Positions 1 through 11,811 of a stretch of DNA of 64,000 nucleotides are shown here, in pieces. Location of the stretch: assembly GCA_905221605.1 (NCBI GenBank), contig CAJNDS010002679.1, positions 739,501 through 803,500 of the forward strand. The letters are read 5' to 3'. The stretch's first letter is position 1. Each line of letters opens with the position of its first letter. Below the pieces are notes generated by a model that was not told the origin of the DNA, made no database searches, and saw nothing but the letters and a program-made list of their open reading frames with translations. Source of the DNA: Symbiodinium natans. Taxonomy: Eukaryota; Sar; Dinophyceae; Suessiales; Symbiodiniaceae. The translations under genes and the position numbers were made by a program.

Positions 1-1403
1 CTTGCCCCAACCTGCAGAAGCTCCTCATCCGAAGCTTGGTAGCCCGGTGGTACACCCTTTTTCCCTTTTTGGGTTTAGGGTTTAGGGGTTAGGGTTTAGG
101 GTTTAGGGTTTAGGGTTTAGGGTTTAGGGTTTAGGGTTTAGGGTTTAGGGGGTTCAAGGCTCCCTTGTAAAGTAACCAACCCCAAACAAGGATTCCCTTT
201 CTTGGGGGGGTTCAAGGTTCCTCTAAAGTTCTAAAGTAGGAAACCCCAAACAAGGGGTGTCCTTATTGGAAGATTTTTAGGGGGTTCAAGGTTCCCTTAT
301 CAAATAAGCAACCCCCAAAAGGGGTGTGCCCTTCTTCAAATAGGGTTACTGGGCTACCAAGGAATAGATGGCGATGCGGACGCAGGAGACCTAGCGCCGG
401 CCCTGCTGTCGAGTTCACTGGTGGCCCTTGATATCTTGGACCTGAACCGCAAGCTCACGTTGCGAAACTTGGTAGCTGAGTAAGTACACTACACTTTACT
501 ACTTTACGAATACACTTTTTGGGATATACCACAATCCCCTATAGAACTGAAGGTGTACAGGTTTTTTGGGGCCTTAGGAACTGAGCAACTCAGGAAGTTT
601 ATTCACGGCCATCCGGGATTCAGGGCCAGCGTACCTGCAACGCTTCGTGTACCTTCGCCCGCCCGCGCGCAACGGCCACGATCTGTTTGAAGGCACCCTG
701 CTTGCCTTTCGATCCTCGGTGCCCCTGCTACTCGGTCGGCCCTTGGGATTTGTATCTATTTTTCCCTTCTTGGGTTTAAGAGGAGACAAAACTCAGGAGT
801 ATCTTTCAGAGGGTTTAAGCCCTAATACCCGAAACCCTAAACCCTTAACCCTTAAATCTAAACCCTAAATCACCCTAAACCCTAACCCTAGTTCCTATAC
901 CCTAAAGCCCCTTGAAGGGCCGTCCCAGGCACTGCCTGAAGTTTGCCTGTCTGAGCCTCAACGAGAACCCGAGCCGCCGGAATATCTTGGAGGCCCAACT
1001 TCTGGCGCTCCCTTGCAGCCCACTGGTCCCCCTTTTAGTTTTTTAGGGTTTGAGGTTTAGGGTTTAGGGTTAGGGTTTAGGGTTTAGGGTTTGGGGTTTG
1101 GGGTTTAGGGTTTAGGGTTTAGGGTCATAGGGTCATAGGGTTATAGGGTTATAGGGTTATAGGGTTATAGGGTTATAGAGTTATAGGGTTATAGGGTTAT
1201 AGTTATAGGGTTATAGGGTCTAGGGTTTAGGGCTTAGGGTGTAGGGTTCAGGGTTTAGGGTTTAGGGTTTAGGGTTTAGGGGTACGATCAGATGGTTACG
1301 GAGCTACCAAGGCTCCACCAGAGGGCGCCGGAGCTGAAACTTTGTCTGCCCGACTGGCCCGGAGAGGCGCTAAAGGTTGCTGGCCTCTACGGGAGTGATC
1401 TTC
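1..1403 (+). CDS. Leucine-rich-repeat-like protein, 3' part, gene enters from the left edge
   Basis: Five exons can be joined in one open frame: 1-30, 362-463, 594-738, 929-1006 and 1312-1403. Phases match at every junction. The introns start with GA, GA, GC and GC and end in AG|G. The direct repeats GAA, GAA, GC and GCTCC occur at both ends of introns 1-4 respectively. The product reads like leucine-rich-repeat sequence: CPNLQKLLIR across the first junction, then LVALDILDLN, later FACLSLNENPSRRN and LKLCLPDWPGEALKV. I do not recognise a specific family and infer only a repeat-type binding protein. The start lies outside the window and the stop was not found. A likely sixth exon begins at 1975. 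Intron 1 is a family B inverted-repeat element carrying a TTTAGGG array, and intron 2 is a family A element. The reading frame is well supported; the function is weak. Confidence 0.6.
31..361 (+). mobile_element. Introner-like inverted-repeat element, family B, with internal telomeric array
   Basis: The whole intron is an element bounded by the terminal inverted repeat CTTGGTAGCCC (from 35) and GGGCTACCAAG (ending 361), with GAA on both sides. Inside is a TTTAGGG array at about 66-150 and several degenerate copies of a GTTCAAGGTTCCCTTAT-type core. Other copies lie near 15776, 29903 and 63337. That its ends coincide with splice sites is seen in the frame analysis; mobility is inferred from the dispersed copies and the flanking repeats. 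Confidence 0.6.
464..593 (+). mobile_element. Introner-like element, family A
   Basis: This intron (GA...AG, GAA on both sides) carries the dispersed block that starts like CTTAGTAGCTGAGTGAGTAC and ends near GAACTGAAAGTGTACAC...GGGGCTTATGAACTC. GTACACTTTA and AAAGTGTAC form an internal inverted repeat. Related copies lie at 8752, 18026 and 63792, and two of those are also introns in reconstructed genes. Confidence 0.6.
1034..1280 (+). repeat. TTTAGGG array with a TTATAGGG variant block
   Basis: This array fills most of an intron of the first gene. Perfect TTTAGGG units flank a run of about ten TTATAGGG-type units at 1130-1215, so variant units are clustered rather than mixed at random. Confidence 0.85.
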
Positions 1404-1974
1404 GCACCTTGGCCTGGGAGATTAGGGTTTAGGGTTTGGGGTTTAGAGTTTAGGGTTTAGGGTTTATAGGGTTTAGGGTTTAGGGTTTAGGGTTAGGGTT
1501 TGGGGTTTAGGGTTTTGGGGGCAATCCCTTATATACTAACAGTCCTAAAAAAGGATTAATCTAGGGGGTACTAGAATCCCTTTTACGGACTGTGAGAAAA
1601 AGGTGGAGCATCCTAAGTAGGGCCTTACAATGCCTTAAGGAACTTAGCATCTCAGAAGGTGGTGTCTTCAAGCTTCTATTTTCAGGTAAAGAAAGATATC
1701 TTGACGTGTGCAGGGGGAGCTCAGAGCCTTGATGTTGCTTGCGCCCAAGGTCGCGAGAACTGTGAATACCATAAGGGGGTTTCCCACCTGGCGGGGGCCC
1801 TTAATACAAACCCCCCCAAGTAGGAGGATTCCGTTTCGATAAGGACCCCAAGATGGTACCCCAGCCGTTTTTCGGAAACCCCCATGAGTCTGCAAGTATA
1901 GTTAGCCCTGTCTCCCCTAAACGCAAAAGCCTAAACCCTAAACCCTAAACCTGGCTCTGCACCTAGCAAGTGAG

Positions 1975-2080
1975 GAACCTGGTCGTGGTCGCTGAAGCTT
2001 TTGCACCCGAGTCCGATCTTCGAGGATCTCGTGTATCAGCGGCTACCAGCCTTCACGGAGCAATTCCGGGGCCCAACAAC
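1975..2080 (+). CDS. Probable further exon of the LRR-like gene
   Basis: After the acceptor AG at 1973-1974 one frame stays open and reads like protein, with stretches such as SLKLLHPSPIFEDLVYQR. It joins the exon ending at 1403 in phase (C|GA) through a GC...AG intron. That intron has a TTTAGGG array at its 5' side and CCCTAAA at its 3' side, as in other introns here. A second open frame over the same bases also looks plausible, so the frame is not certain and the 3' end is not defined. Confidence 0.35.
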
Positions 2081-3485
2081 CGGCTTCAAGTTTGCCACAT
2101 GCTCTCACCCTAAACCCTAAACCCTAAACCCTAAACCCTAAACCCTAAACCCCCAAGCCATAGCCAGAGTCCGCCCGACTGAGCTGAGGGTGCACAGGGC
2201 CTGCAGTTGACAAAAGAGACGGCCGCGGGAAGCGGAACTTGAGACATCTTGGTTTAGGGTTGAGGGTTTCCGGTTTAGGGTTTATAGGGATTATATAATT
2301 AAGGAGTCGGGTTTAGTGTTTAGGGTTTAAGGACACGTGCACACGTAGGTACATAGACAGACAGACAGATACACACACACACACAAACTCAAACGCACAG
2401 ACATACACTGCATGGTGCATGCGTACATACATGCATGCATGCGTGTATACGCATACATGTAGATGTACAGCAAGAAAGGTGAGACTGACGGTGCCTTGGT
2501 GTTTACCAGTCATGCATGCAGGGCGTTTTTGGCGGTAGGAAAGAGCGGCAGAGGATGGCTTTCATTCAGTGCCGTATTTGTTGCTCAAGGCGGTTTAGCG
2601 TTTGGGTGTCAGGGTTCCGCCAAGTTGGAGCCAGTTTTTAACCAGGAGAAGAAGATGACACAGCTGGAGGGATTTGCCTCGGGCGCATCAGCGGATGTGT
2701 TCCGCTAGCCTTGTACCTGATCAGATCGGAATTCATAGCTCTTTGCACGATGCCTATATCTATGGTGGACTGAGCATGCATGCCACATCCCGAACTTGTT
2801 CGTGGCGAAGCCACGGCGATCGGCAGTCAGCTACTGAATCTGTGTCAGGGTTTCGGGTTAGGGTTTGTTAGGGTTTAGGATCCCATATGGGGTTGGGTGT
2901 ATGGCGCAAGGTCTCTAAGCCCCTAAAAACTCCTTTAGCGCCCTGAACCCTAAACCCTAAACCCTTTAAACCCCCTAAACCACCTAAACCCACTCAACCC
3001 CCTATATAAGCCCCCGAAGCCCCCCAAGCCTGCCAAGCCCCCTAGCCCCTCAAGCTCCTTAAGCACCCGAAACCACACCCTTAAATGGCAACTGTGCGGG
3101 AATGCAGGAGCCGAGCTGCGAACGCCATGCTGATCTGGAACGGCAGAGGCCTTCGCTCTTCCAGGTTTAGGGTTTAGGGTTTAGGGTTGGGGGTTGGGGG
3201 TTTGGGGTTTGGGGTTTGGGGTTTGGGGTCTATAGGATTGTTTTCGGCTTCAGGGTGGATCATGCTTTGAAACGGGACTCCAAGTCATTCCAGGTTTCGG
3301 TCCTGGGTATGGACGATGCGCCTGACAGCTCAACCCTGAACCGGAGTTCCGCAGCCCCGAAAAAAACAGCCCGCCCTGGCTCTTTCGGGTTTAGGGTTTA
3401 CAGGGTTTGTAGGGTTGATGGAGGGTTCTTGTTCTACAGGGTTCAGATAGTTCAAGTAAGGTTTGTATAGGTTCATATTCGGGTT

Positions 3486-3592
3486 TATAGGTTTATATTA
3501 GGATTTATAGGTTTATATTAGGGTTTATAGGTTTATATTAGGATTTATAGGTTTATATTAGGGTTTATAGGTTTATATTAGGGCTTATATTA
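3486..3592 (+). repeat. Tandem repeat, unit about 21 bases
   Basis: About five copies of a unit like GGATTTATAGGTTTATATTA, alternating GGG and GGA starts. It looks like a derivative of the telomeric repeat but with a different period. Confidence 0.8.
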
Positions 3593-3754
3593 GGGTTGAT
3601 AGGTTTCTACTAGGGTTATGTAGGGTTGATAGGGAGGAAAAAATGGCTCTGAGTTTGTCCCTTGGCAGGAGCCGCATCGACAGCGGCAAGGTGGAGGACT
3701 GCCCGGACGCGCACGCGCACCTTGGGCCAAATGATCAAAACCCTAAGGCCCTAA

Positions 3755-3868
3755 CTAGGATGCCCAGTAGTGCCCTTATTCCCTTGTTTTTGGGGGTTAG
3801 GTTCCCCTATAAACCCCTTTAAGCAAAAAAGGGTACCCTTTTTAATCCTGGGTTACTCAGCATCCTAG
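3755..3868 (+). mobile_element. Inverted-repeat element, family D
   Basis: Bounded by CTAGGATGCCCAGTAGTGCC and a matching right end GGTTACTCAGCATCCTAG. The core reads CCCTTATTCCC...GGTTCCCCTATAAACCCCTTT. It resembles 22036-22128 and the two transporter introns at 18247-18462 and 19015-19187. Confidence 0.6.
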
Positions 3869-6837
3869 CTAAACTATGTCACCCTCACAGCCCCAAAAAC
3901 CCTAAAACCCTACAACCCTAGGCCCTAAAACCCGAAAACCTCCAAACCATAGACAGACCATAGAGCCCTGGAACCCTAGAACGCTAAAACCTTTTTGCCG
4001 AGAACCCTAGATTCCCTAGAACCCTAAAATCCCATCACCCTAAAACCTACAGAGCCCCGAGGCCCGTCCACCCTAGAACCCTTACAGCCCTGAAACCCTA
4101 GAACCCTGAAACCCTAAAGCCCTAAAACCCTAAAGCCCTCAAACCCTGGAACCCTTACAGCCCTGAAACCCTAGAACCCTGAAACCCTAAAGCCCTAAAA
4201 CCCTAAAGCCCTCAAACCCTGGAACCCTGAAACCCTCGAACACCCCTAAACCCTAAACCCTAAACCCTAAACCCTAAACCCTAAACCCTAAACCCTAAAC
4301 CCTAAACCCTAAAACCCTAAAACCCTAAAACCCTAAACCCTGAAACCCTAAAGCCCTAAAACCGGTTTTGGGGCTTTAGATCGCAGGTAGGTCCAGGTTG
4401 GCAAACGCTTCCAATCGACTCTGCAGCTTTGTGACGTAACGTCTTGGCGGTTGGCTCTTGGGATTTGGCTCCTTTGGGGCGCCTCGAGTTGTTGGTCTTC
4501 TTTATTTAGGGTTTAGAACTGTCGAGGGTTTAGGGTTTAAGGGTTAAGGGTTTAGGGTTTAGGGTTTGGGTTTAGGGTTTAGGGCCTATGAGGTTAGGGT
4601 TTAGAGTACAGGGATGTTGCTTTTGTTGCGTGCTTGCACGTGGGTTTGTGGTATATCGAGAGAGAGTCCGCGTGCTGTCTGACAGGTTCAGGAGCGTGCA
4701 CTCGAGAGTCTGCAAGTTGCATGATAGTGAGGCCGTGAATAAGCTGTGTCCTTTGAGGCATCTGACGAGTTGCGCACCGAGTAAAGTGGCCACGCAATCA
4801 AGCGAACCAAAAACCATAGCTACCACAAAAACACCCTAAACCCTAAACCCTAAACCCTAAACCCTAAACCCTAAACCCTAAACCCTAAACCCTAGACAAA
4901 AAACACCGTAGCTACCACCAAGAACCCGAGATGCCTGAAATCGTGCGTTGTGCTTGCCCAGGGCTCACCTCCTGCGCCAGGGCAACATCCAGGTGGGGCG
5001 GATGTTCGCAAAGCTCTTGGGTCAAGTCCTTGGGTGTCAAAGGCCTTAACATGCCATCATCTAGGCCCTGAAGGAATTGCAGTCCTCCTGATCTGGTTCA
5101 AGAGCAGGCTGGTTTAGAGTTTCGACCCCAAACCCTCAGCCGCAGGGGTGTTCAAGTGCCAACCTAAGGCATGAGGGTCTTGAGACAGACTTCCTCCCCT
5201 CCATGGTCATGTCTCGGTGCTGTCGCTCTTTCGCGGGGTTGATGAACAATTCAATCATCGTCCCTTGTCGGGTACCCTAAAGGATAGGCCCAGAGCTATA
5301 GTAACGTCTTGCAGGTTCCCAAGAAGGGGCCCCTGTTTAGGGAACCTGCCATATGGCCAAGGCCCCTACCTACCGCCCCAGCATGCTTGAAGGCAAGGCT
5401 CACTTCGTCACGTGAACCACTGTTCGCAAGATGGATTGGGGATTACCCTACAAGCCCAAGACCCTGCAAGCCCCGAACCCTCCCAAAACCCTGCAAAAGA
5501 AAACACAATGGGCCCAATCCCACCCTAAACCCTTTAAAGCAAAGCCGACAGTTGCATAACCCCGTAGCCCTTTCAACCCTCCCAAACAAGAAAACAAACG
5601 CAAACAGAACGCAGGCATTGGAGCGATGGGGGGGACTCCGCTACGCCCGGCCCCACGTGCAAAGTCGGGGCACCCGGGGGCGAACCTCTGGATTGGGAGC
5701 TTAGGGTTTGTAGGGCCTGGGGCTTAGCAGGGTTTAGCATGCGGAGTTGGGGGTTTTAAGGCGTATTTCAGCTCAAGCAGGGCTTATAGGGTTTAAGGCC
5801 ACCATGAGGCCTAGAAGCCTCAACCCGCGGTCGCCCTAAACAGTTTAGCCGGAAACCGACTTAGTCCCCATCATTGAGCCCCGTACCCAACCCCACCTCT
5901 CCCCACAGAATTGTTCAGGTCCCTAAAGCCCTTATTGCTTAAGTGCGCATACTTACCCCAAAATTGGATAAAGGAATAAGGAGCTAAGAGAGCCCGGCAA
6001 AGCCCAAACTCTCCGAAGTTCGACCAGGCCAAGGTCTCTTCCGAGCAGTGCGCTCGGGGCAGCATGGACTGCTCAGCTGGCTCCTGGAAGAGTTGCAAGG
6101 CCCCAGATGTTAAGGTTCGTTGTTAGGTTTTTTGGGGGCTGCATTCTTTTTGGTTTAGCAATGTAGGGTTTCGGGTTCAGGGTGTTAAAGTCTCTTTTTT
6201 TTTTTTTCGCATTTTTTGGGTTAAGGGCTTCAGGATTTAGGATTTAGGGCTATGAGGCCCCCAAACGGGTTTTAAGGGGTTCTTTGGGGGGCTCCAGATG
6301 ACCGAAACAAAGTTTGCATTATTGTTTCTGTCAGGCTTCGGAACCACAAAGTAGGTTTTATTTGTGTACTTGGAGTCTTGGAGATTTCTGGGCTTCTCTA
6401 TGGCGTCCGTGGAACACGGAATATGATCTGTGGCCACGCCCTGTTCTAGAAATCCAGCATCCAGAGACTGCAGCATTCATGATCACGTGGCGAAGTAGTA
6501 TGTAGACTAGTGTCCCTACGTCGCTGATCATGGCTGCAAACGAGAGACATGGAGCCTTGTTTTCTTTTCAAACCTCACTCAGACTCCATTAAATTGGAAG
6601 CCCCTTCAGCACGACATGGCTCCTGAAGCCAACGATTCTCCCTACTTGTAAGTCCCAAACCCTAAACCCTAAACCCCAATTTCCCGGCAGGCATCTACCT
6701 GTCCAACGAAGCGGTGCAATGGCGAGAGAAGGCGCCGCCCCCTCCCCATCCGCTTCCAAAGAGGTTTGAGCTTTGAAGGCGGAACCTCCCACCTTGGAAT
6801 GTTCCCCCTTAAACTATAGGCTTTGGGTTTAGGGTTT

Positions 6838-6935
6838 GGGATGTTCCCCTTATACTAACAATCCTAAATACGGACTATAATGGGGGGGGTACTAGAATCC
6901 CTATTAAGGACTGTCAGTATAAGGGCGAACATCCC
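6838..6935 (+). mobile_element. Inverted-repeat element, family C
   Basis: Left end GGGATGTTCCCCTTATACTA and right end TAAGGGCGAACATCCC are near-perfect inverted repeats. The core contains AATCCT...GGGGTACTAGAATCCC...AGGACTGTC. Related copies lie at about 1516-1615 and 30089-30304. Confidence 0.65.
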
Positions 6936-7135
6936 AAGCGAAACCCAAACACTTGGCAGAAGAGAGCCCATCCCCAAAAAGAAGCTGGGGGTTCCTTCAT
7001 AGGATTGTGTCAGGGTTTGTAGGGTTGATAGGATTTGGTTTCAGCTCATTGGGTTTCTAGGGCTTACTTCAGAGTTTAGGGTTCAGGTTTCAGCTCATGG
7101 GTTTCTATTTAGGGTTTTAGTTCAGAGTTTAGGGC

Positions 7136-7498
7136 TCAGACCTCAGACTCAGACAGGGCGGAGCACGCCCAACTCTCCTTCACGCGGCTGCGGAGGCCCC
7201 ATGCCCATGATGTCTGCTTCGCAGGGTTGCCGAGCAGTCTTTCCGTAGAAACCATGCGACAGGTCACACCCAACAAGCGCCAACCCAGCACGAATGAGTT
7301 GTCCGACTCGTCCTTTCTTTGTGTCGTGGGAGTGGGGTTGGTGGGCTTGACTTGAGAGTGTGGAAGCGATTGCAGATTTTCAGGTGCATCAGTACGCGCA
7401 GCAAGTGACAGGCTGTACGCATTCACCGCCTCAGCGAAAGCATTCTTATCAAGATAGCCTTTTGACCGGACAGTTTCTGAGTTCCCCTTCTGTGTCAT
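7136..7498 (-). CDS. Hypothetical 120-residue ORF, doubtful
   Basis: An ATG-initiated ORF on the minus strand in a repeat-free stretch. It is Ser/Thr/Asn-rich and shows no domain I recognise. Every supported gene in the window is on the plus strand and is split by introns, so a solitary minus-strand ORF is suspicious. It is listed only because the stretch lacks telomeric repeats and is otherwise unexplained. Confidence 0.12.
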   Translation of the reverse strand: MTQKGNSETVRSKGYLDKNAFAEAVNAYSLSLAARTDAPENLQSLPHSQVKPTNPTPTTQRKDESDNSFVLGWRLLGVTCRMVSTERLLGNPAKQTSWAWGLRSRVKESWACSALSESEV

Positions 7499-8751
7499 CG
7501 AGTTGGAACATTAGAACTCAGGCCATTTGTCTCAGGGTCATTGCATTGTCTTTTCGAGTTTCATGGTTTTTGATTCACCGCTGCGAAACTCGCCGGCTTG
7601 CAGAGTCGTTTCGGCTCCCAGCGAAAACAGAACACAGCATCTGTTCTGCCAGTATGCAGCGCCAAGGTACGTTGAGAACTGCCTTGTAAGCCACATCCAC
7701 ACCCCAAAGCCCCGTGCCCAACACAAGAGATCGTCAGATGGCTTGAGAGCAAGACCTGCAGCCATCGGCAGCCGTCACCAGCTAGAAGATGTCTTTCCAC
7801 CATTCTCTCGTCCGCGAAAGACTTGGAAGCCTGTCCCCCACAAAAAAGAAGTGTAACAGAAGACGGACGCCCCATTCAAGCTTTGAAGCCATCCTTGAAG
7901 CAAACTTACCGCGTGCCAACCCGAGCCATCTGACGGCGCCTTTCCGGCTTAGAGGCCAGGTGAGCTGAGGCGATGCTGTGGCTCGAGTGCCTTGGCCTTG
8001 CTTGGAAATCCCCACCTCGGGGCTGCAGCCTCGACTTGTCTAGTTGCTTCAAGGTTCAGGGTTTAAGGCTTGGGCCTCAGGGCGGAGCAAGATAGGACCG
8101 GGATGAATACTAACAAAATTGGTGCCGAGTATGCACGCTAGACACGGGGTAATGTTGTTTTTTTGGTATGGCGTGGATACCATCTCGCATTGCATCGAAC
8201 TGGCACGGGAGCCTTAAACCCCCACACAAGAACTGAAGTCGGAATTGAAGCTTGAACTATAAACCCTGAAAGTCTGAATTCGTTAAGCCCATCCCAACGC
8301 CCCATTCGTTCCCCACAGGGTCCATGTGCTTATACCCTAAACCCTAAACCCTTGTGAAATCCCTATAGAGTGTCCTCAAGAGGTTTTATATAAATATAAA
8401 TATAAATATATATATATATGTATATATATATAGCATCTGGGGCCCAAGTGCTGTAGGGAGTTCCCCACCAACGTGAGCTTGCGAACTCAAACCCTCGACT
8501 GCTCTTCATCACCTGAGGATGGCCCTCTAAGTCATCGGCTAGGGTTTAGGGTTTAGGTTTAGGGTTTAGGGTTTAGGGTTCAGGGTTCAGGGTTCAGGGT
8601 TTAGGGTGTAGGGTTTACTCCTGAAACGAACCCCGGATGCCCAGGCTCCTCGGCCTGTACTCCTGCCTGCGGCTCTCGCGATGTGCGCTCGAACTCCTAA
8701 CCTGCCTCCTGGCGCCACTTGCCTGGCAATGAACCCATCGACTGCCTCATC

Positions 8752-8830
8752 TTAGTAGCTGAATCAGTACACTTTATACTTGTTGGAACTGAAAGTGTAC
8801 ACTTCTTGGGGGGCTTGTGAACGTTTTCGG
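8752..8830 (+). mobile_element. Family A element copy
   Basis: CTTAGTAGCTGAATCAGTAC followed by GAACTGAAAGTGTACACTTC and a G-rich tail, matching the copies at 464, 18026 and 63792. If it is an intron here too, coding sequence should flank it, but I could not identify that exon with confidence. Confidence 0.5.
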
Positions 8831-9324
8831 GAATGAGGGTTTCAGGGTCGAGGATCAAGAAGGCGAGATGCGGAACCCTTGGCGAAGAGAACAACGAACA
8901 TATGGAACATGATCAGAGAGTCAGGCCGAAAAATGTATATGCGGCATATATGCGTGTGTCATTCTGTTGCGACACGCGTTGGCATGCAATAAATGTGTCG
9001 AGCGAGGCAGTTACAGCGTTTGAGCTTTCGTATCCTTTGACTGGCAGTGTGATTCTTGGGGTTCTTCCTTAGGCTTTGCCACGAACTCAGGTGGCTCTCC
9101 CAGAGGGGGCGAAGACGGAAGGCCAGAAACCTCTCAGATACTTTGCATCGTCGTGTTCTGACTTTCAATGAGCGCCCTCACAAGCTTCGTGAACAACACC
9201 ACCACTGCCGCCACCACATGTTTTTGTTTTCCCTGATGGGCAATGCCCGCACACACGATTCTCAGTGGCACTTTCTAGGAAGTTGCACTTTCCTCACACT
9301 GGGACTTGAGCTTTCCTTCTCGCC

Positions 9325-11811
9325 ATGAAGGCTGCGAAGGCCAAGCTTTCCAAGTCGGCACCAGCCGGCGTCTCCAGTGCTGTAGGTGGGGCCGGTTGAG
9401 TTGAGTGTTATATATAGCTACTCTTGGGACATCATGGGACCATGCTGAAGTGCAGTTGCAAGCTTACTATCCTGCGACAGAGCTGTTTGCGGATCGAGTG
9501 GAGGTCATCATTATTGAATAGGCTGCTCTGCGTCGTTCCTCAGATGGTGGGAGTGCTGACGACGTCCCATGAGGCGCAGTCAATGACGGTTGGTCTGGCT
9601 AGCTTTGCCCTACCGAACATATAGGCCTTGAAGCTGTAAGGATCGATGCTATGTAATCCATGAATCGTGATTCTAGATCAGTGTTGCCATCAACAGCCTT
9701 GTCTGCGCCCCGCTGATTGCCCTGTTTTACAGGTCACATGGCGCTTGGAAGCAGCCGACTTCGTGGATGTGGACCAGGGAAAGCACATCCAGAGTGAGAT
9801 CGGCCCGCTAAATGATCGCCTGCGTTTCCGGTTCTATCCGTGCGGGGAGGAAGGGGCACCAGAGGGCAAGTGCAGCTTCTTCATCGGCCTGCTGAAATTG
9901 CGGACTTGGGTGGATGTGGTGTGCCACGTTGTCGTGGGCACAAGCGAACCAATATCGCTTGACTTGACGCTGGCCTCAGAGAAGGGATGGGCGAGCGTTG
10001 GGCGTGCCGACTTCGGCCCCACGCCCGACCTGACACGACCACTCGTAATTCGCATCACGTTTACAGAGAAACACATCTTACAGGAGAAGGTCCAGCGCCA
10101 TGAGATGATCGGCCGCAACTTCCATGAGGCCATGCTCCATGAGGGGAGGCGCGCGGGAGCCGCCGTCAAGATCCAGAGCCTTTCACGGGGTATTGCCTGC
10201 CGTCAGCTTGCGAAGGCCAAACGGGCCGAGCAGGCGCGGAAGCGCCGCCAAGCGAGGGAGTGGAATGCTTGCTTGCGCCTGCAGGTTGCCTGGCGCTTGT
10301 ACAAGAAGCGCCTGCAGAGGCGCTGGCAACGCCAAGTGAGCATGGCCCAGTGCAGCCCCTACGATGCAATCTTGGCTTTCGACTCACTGGCACAGTTCCT
10401 GAAAACGGGCGAGATCCAGTTCTTGCAGCAGGCGGAGTCGCAGTTTGAAGTGGCCCGCGCCTCCAGATTTCGCATTGTGGCTGTCGTCGGCCTGTTTGAC
10501 AAAGGCAAGACGTGGCTGACCAACAAGCTATTCGGCGTGAACCTCCCATCCGGAAAGTTGCACACCACCAAGGGCCTGAGCTTCCTGTGGATCGAGGAGC
10601 GGAGGATGTTGATCTTGGACTCCGCGGGCGTGCAGTCCACGGTGTCCTACCGCGCGCAAGCCGTGGATGCCATCCTGGACGCCCAGACGACGGAGTCCCT
10701 TATGTTCGAGATGATCTCGCGCATCGCCCACCACATGGTGTTTGTGGTGAACGACCTGACGTGGTTTGAGCAGAAGTACGTGGCGATGCTTCATCAGAAG
10801 TATGTGCAAGGAGGCCAGCAGAAGGAGCTGGTTGTGGTGCACAACCTGCGGAACACCACAAACGTGGAGGAGGCCTGCAGGCTCTTCAAGCGCCAGGTGA
10901 CGCGGTGCTACGATGGCGAGCAGTCTCACCTCGGCGACCTGATCTTCATCCAGGACGCCGGGCCGGGCGCCCCTCCCTTGCATCACATCGGCCTTTGCAA
11001 CGAGTCCTCCAAGGCCGGGGATAAGTTCAACGAGAGGAACCGGCAGCACCTACTGCAGAGCTTGGAGCACCGGAACAGCCTGGGTTCAGAGCTGGTTCTC
11101 ACGGACGTGCTGAAAGCCGAGCTGTCTCAGCTCCTGCCACGCTTCGTCAACATCGAGGCCAAGAGCCCCGAGAGCGCCGTCTGCGCCTCCGACCAGGCGA
11201 TCTCCGTGGAGTTCGGCGATGCGCAGAACGGTGCGGTGGAGAACGAGGGTGCGGCGGCTGAGTACACTTGCGTGGGGTCCTTGTGCCTGAAGCTGTCGGA
11301 GGAGGGGGCCCGCGTGGCCATGAAGACCCGCGGGGTCATTTCGCCACTGGGCGAAATCATTGCCCACGATGTCAGCTTCGATCCCATCGTGAACGTCTTC
11401 GACCGAGCCACCGAAGGCGGCACTCTGCGCCAGATCCGCATCGAGTGCCCCGGCGTGACGGAGGACGACGTGGAGTGGGAGGAGCTCCCCAACGGCGTCA
11501 AGATCAGCATCGACAAGAAGCGGCCGATCAACGAGCATGCTGTGCATCCTGTTGAGCCCATTCGCCAGCACCACGGAGTTTGGGAGCGCGAGTTCGACTT
11601 CGACCATTCCGACGGCCGCTTCGAGTTCTGCCCCGACGAGTTCGACCTAGAGAATGGAGTGCTGACGGTGACGCTGAAGAAATCCGCGCAGCCTCGCCGG
11701 GGCAAGTTGGGGCGAGCCCGCGAGGGCACGAGCATCCCGACGAAGTGCGACCCGGACGCCAAGGCTCCGTCGCCGGCCCGCTCCGTGTGCAGCTCGTTCG
11801 CCGTGGTGTGA
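9325..11811 (+). CDS. MATH-like / IQ / P-loop GTPase / alpha-crystallin fusion protein, 711 aa
   Basis: Exon 1 is 9325-9381 (ATG start) and exon 2 is 9733-11811 (TGA stop). The intron begins GTAGGT and ends TTTTACAG, with phase 0 on both sides. Domains in order: a MATH/TRAF-like start at about 20-140 (VTWRLEAADF, later FRFYP and GKCSFFIGL); two IQ-type motifs at about 164-215 (AVKIQSLSRGIACRQ and LRLQVAWRLYKKR), likely to bind calmodulin; a GTPase domain with P-loop GLFDKGKT at about 272-279 and G3-like DSAG near 314; and a C-terminal alpha-crystallin (small heat-shock) fold at about 585-680 ending in NGVLTVTLKK. The usual NKxD G4 motif is not obvious, and VVVHNLRN may take its place. A role linking calcium signalling, a dynamin-like or other large GTPase and a chaperone module is inferred from domains only. 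This is one of the few long uninterrupted exons in the window. Confidence 0.8.

Larger units (their letters stand above)
2096..5300. other. Telomeric-repeat-rich stretch without a recognised gene
   Basis: The stretch alternates short TTTAGGG and CCCTAAA arrays (2105-2150, 3165-3235, 4245-4340, 4835-4892) with unique pieces. Pieces at 3093-3162, 3668-3730 and 4960-5035 begin after AG and stay open in one frame. They could be exons of the preceding gene, but I could not connect them. A purine/pyrimidine-rich microsatellite patch lies at 2340-2460. Confidence 0.4.
5301..9324. other. Mostly unassigned sequence between the first gene and the GTPase gene
   Basis: It holds scattered telomeric repeats (6640-6680, 8335-8352, 8540-8615), an AT-rich patch at 8390-8432 and two inverted-repeat elements. 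Two unusually repeat-free stretches occur at 7130-8040 and 8620-9324. The second probably holds the upstream region of the gene starting at 9325. I see no recognisable protein domain. Confidence 0.4.

Noticed and set aside
5309-5704. 131-residue plus-strand ORF
   Set aside because: It begins with TTG, is Pro/Lys/Arg-rich and overlaps degenerate telomeric sequence.
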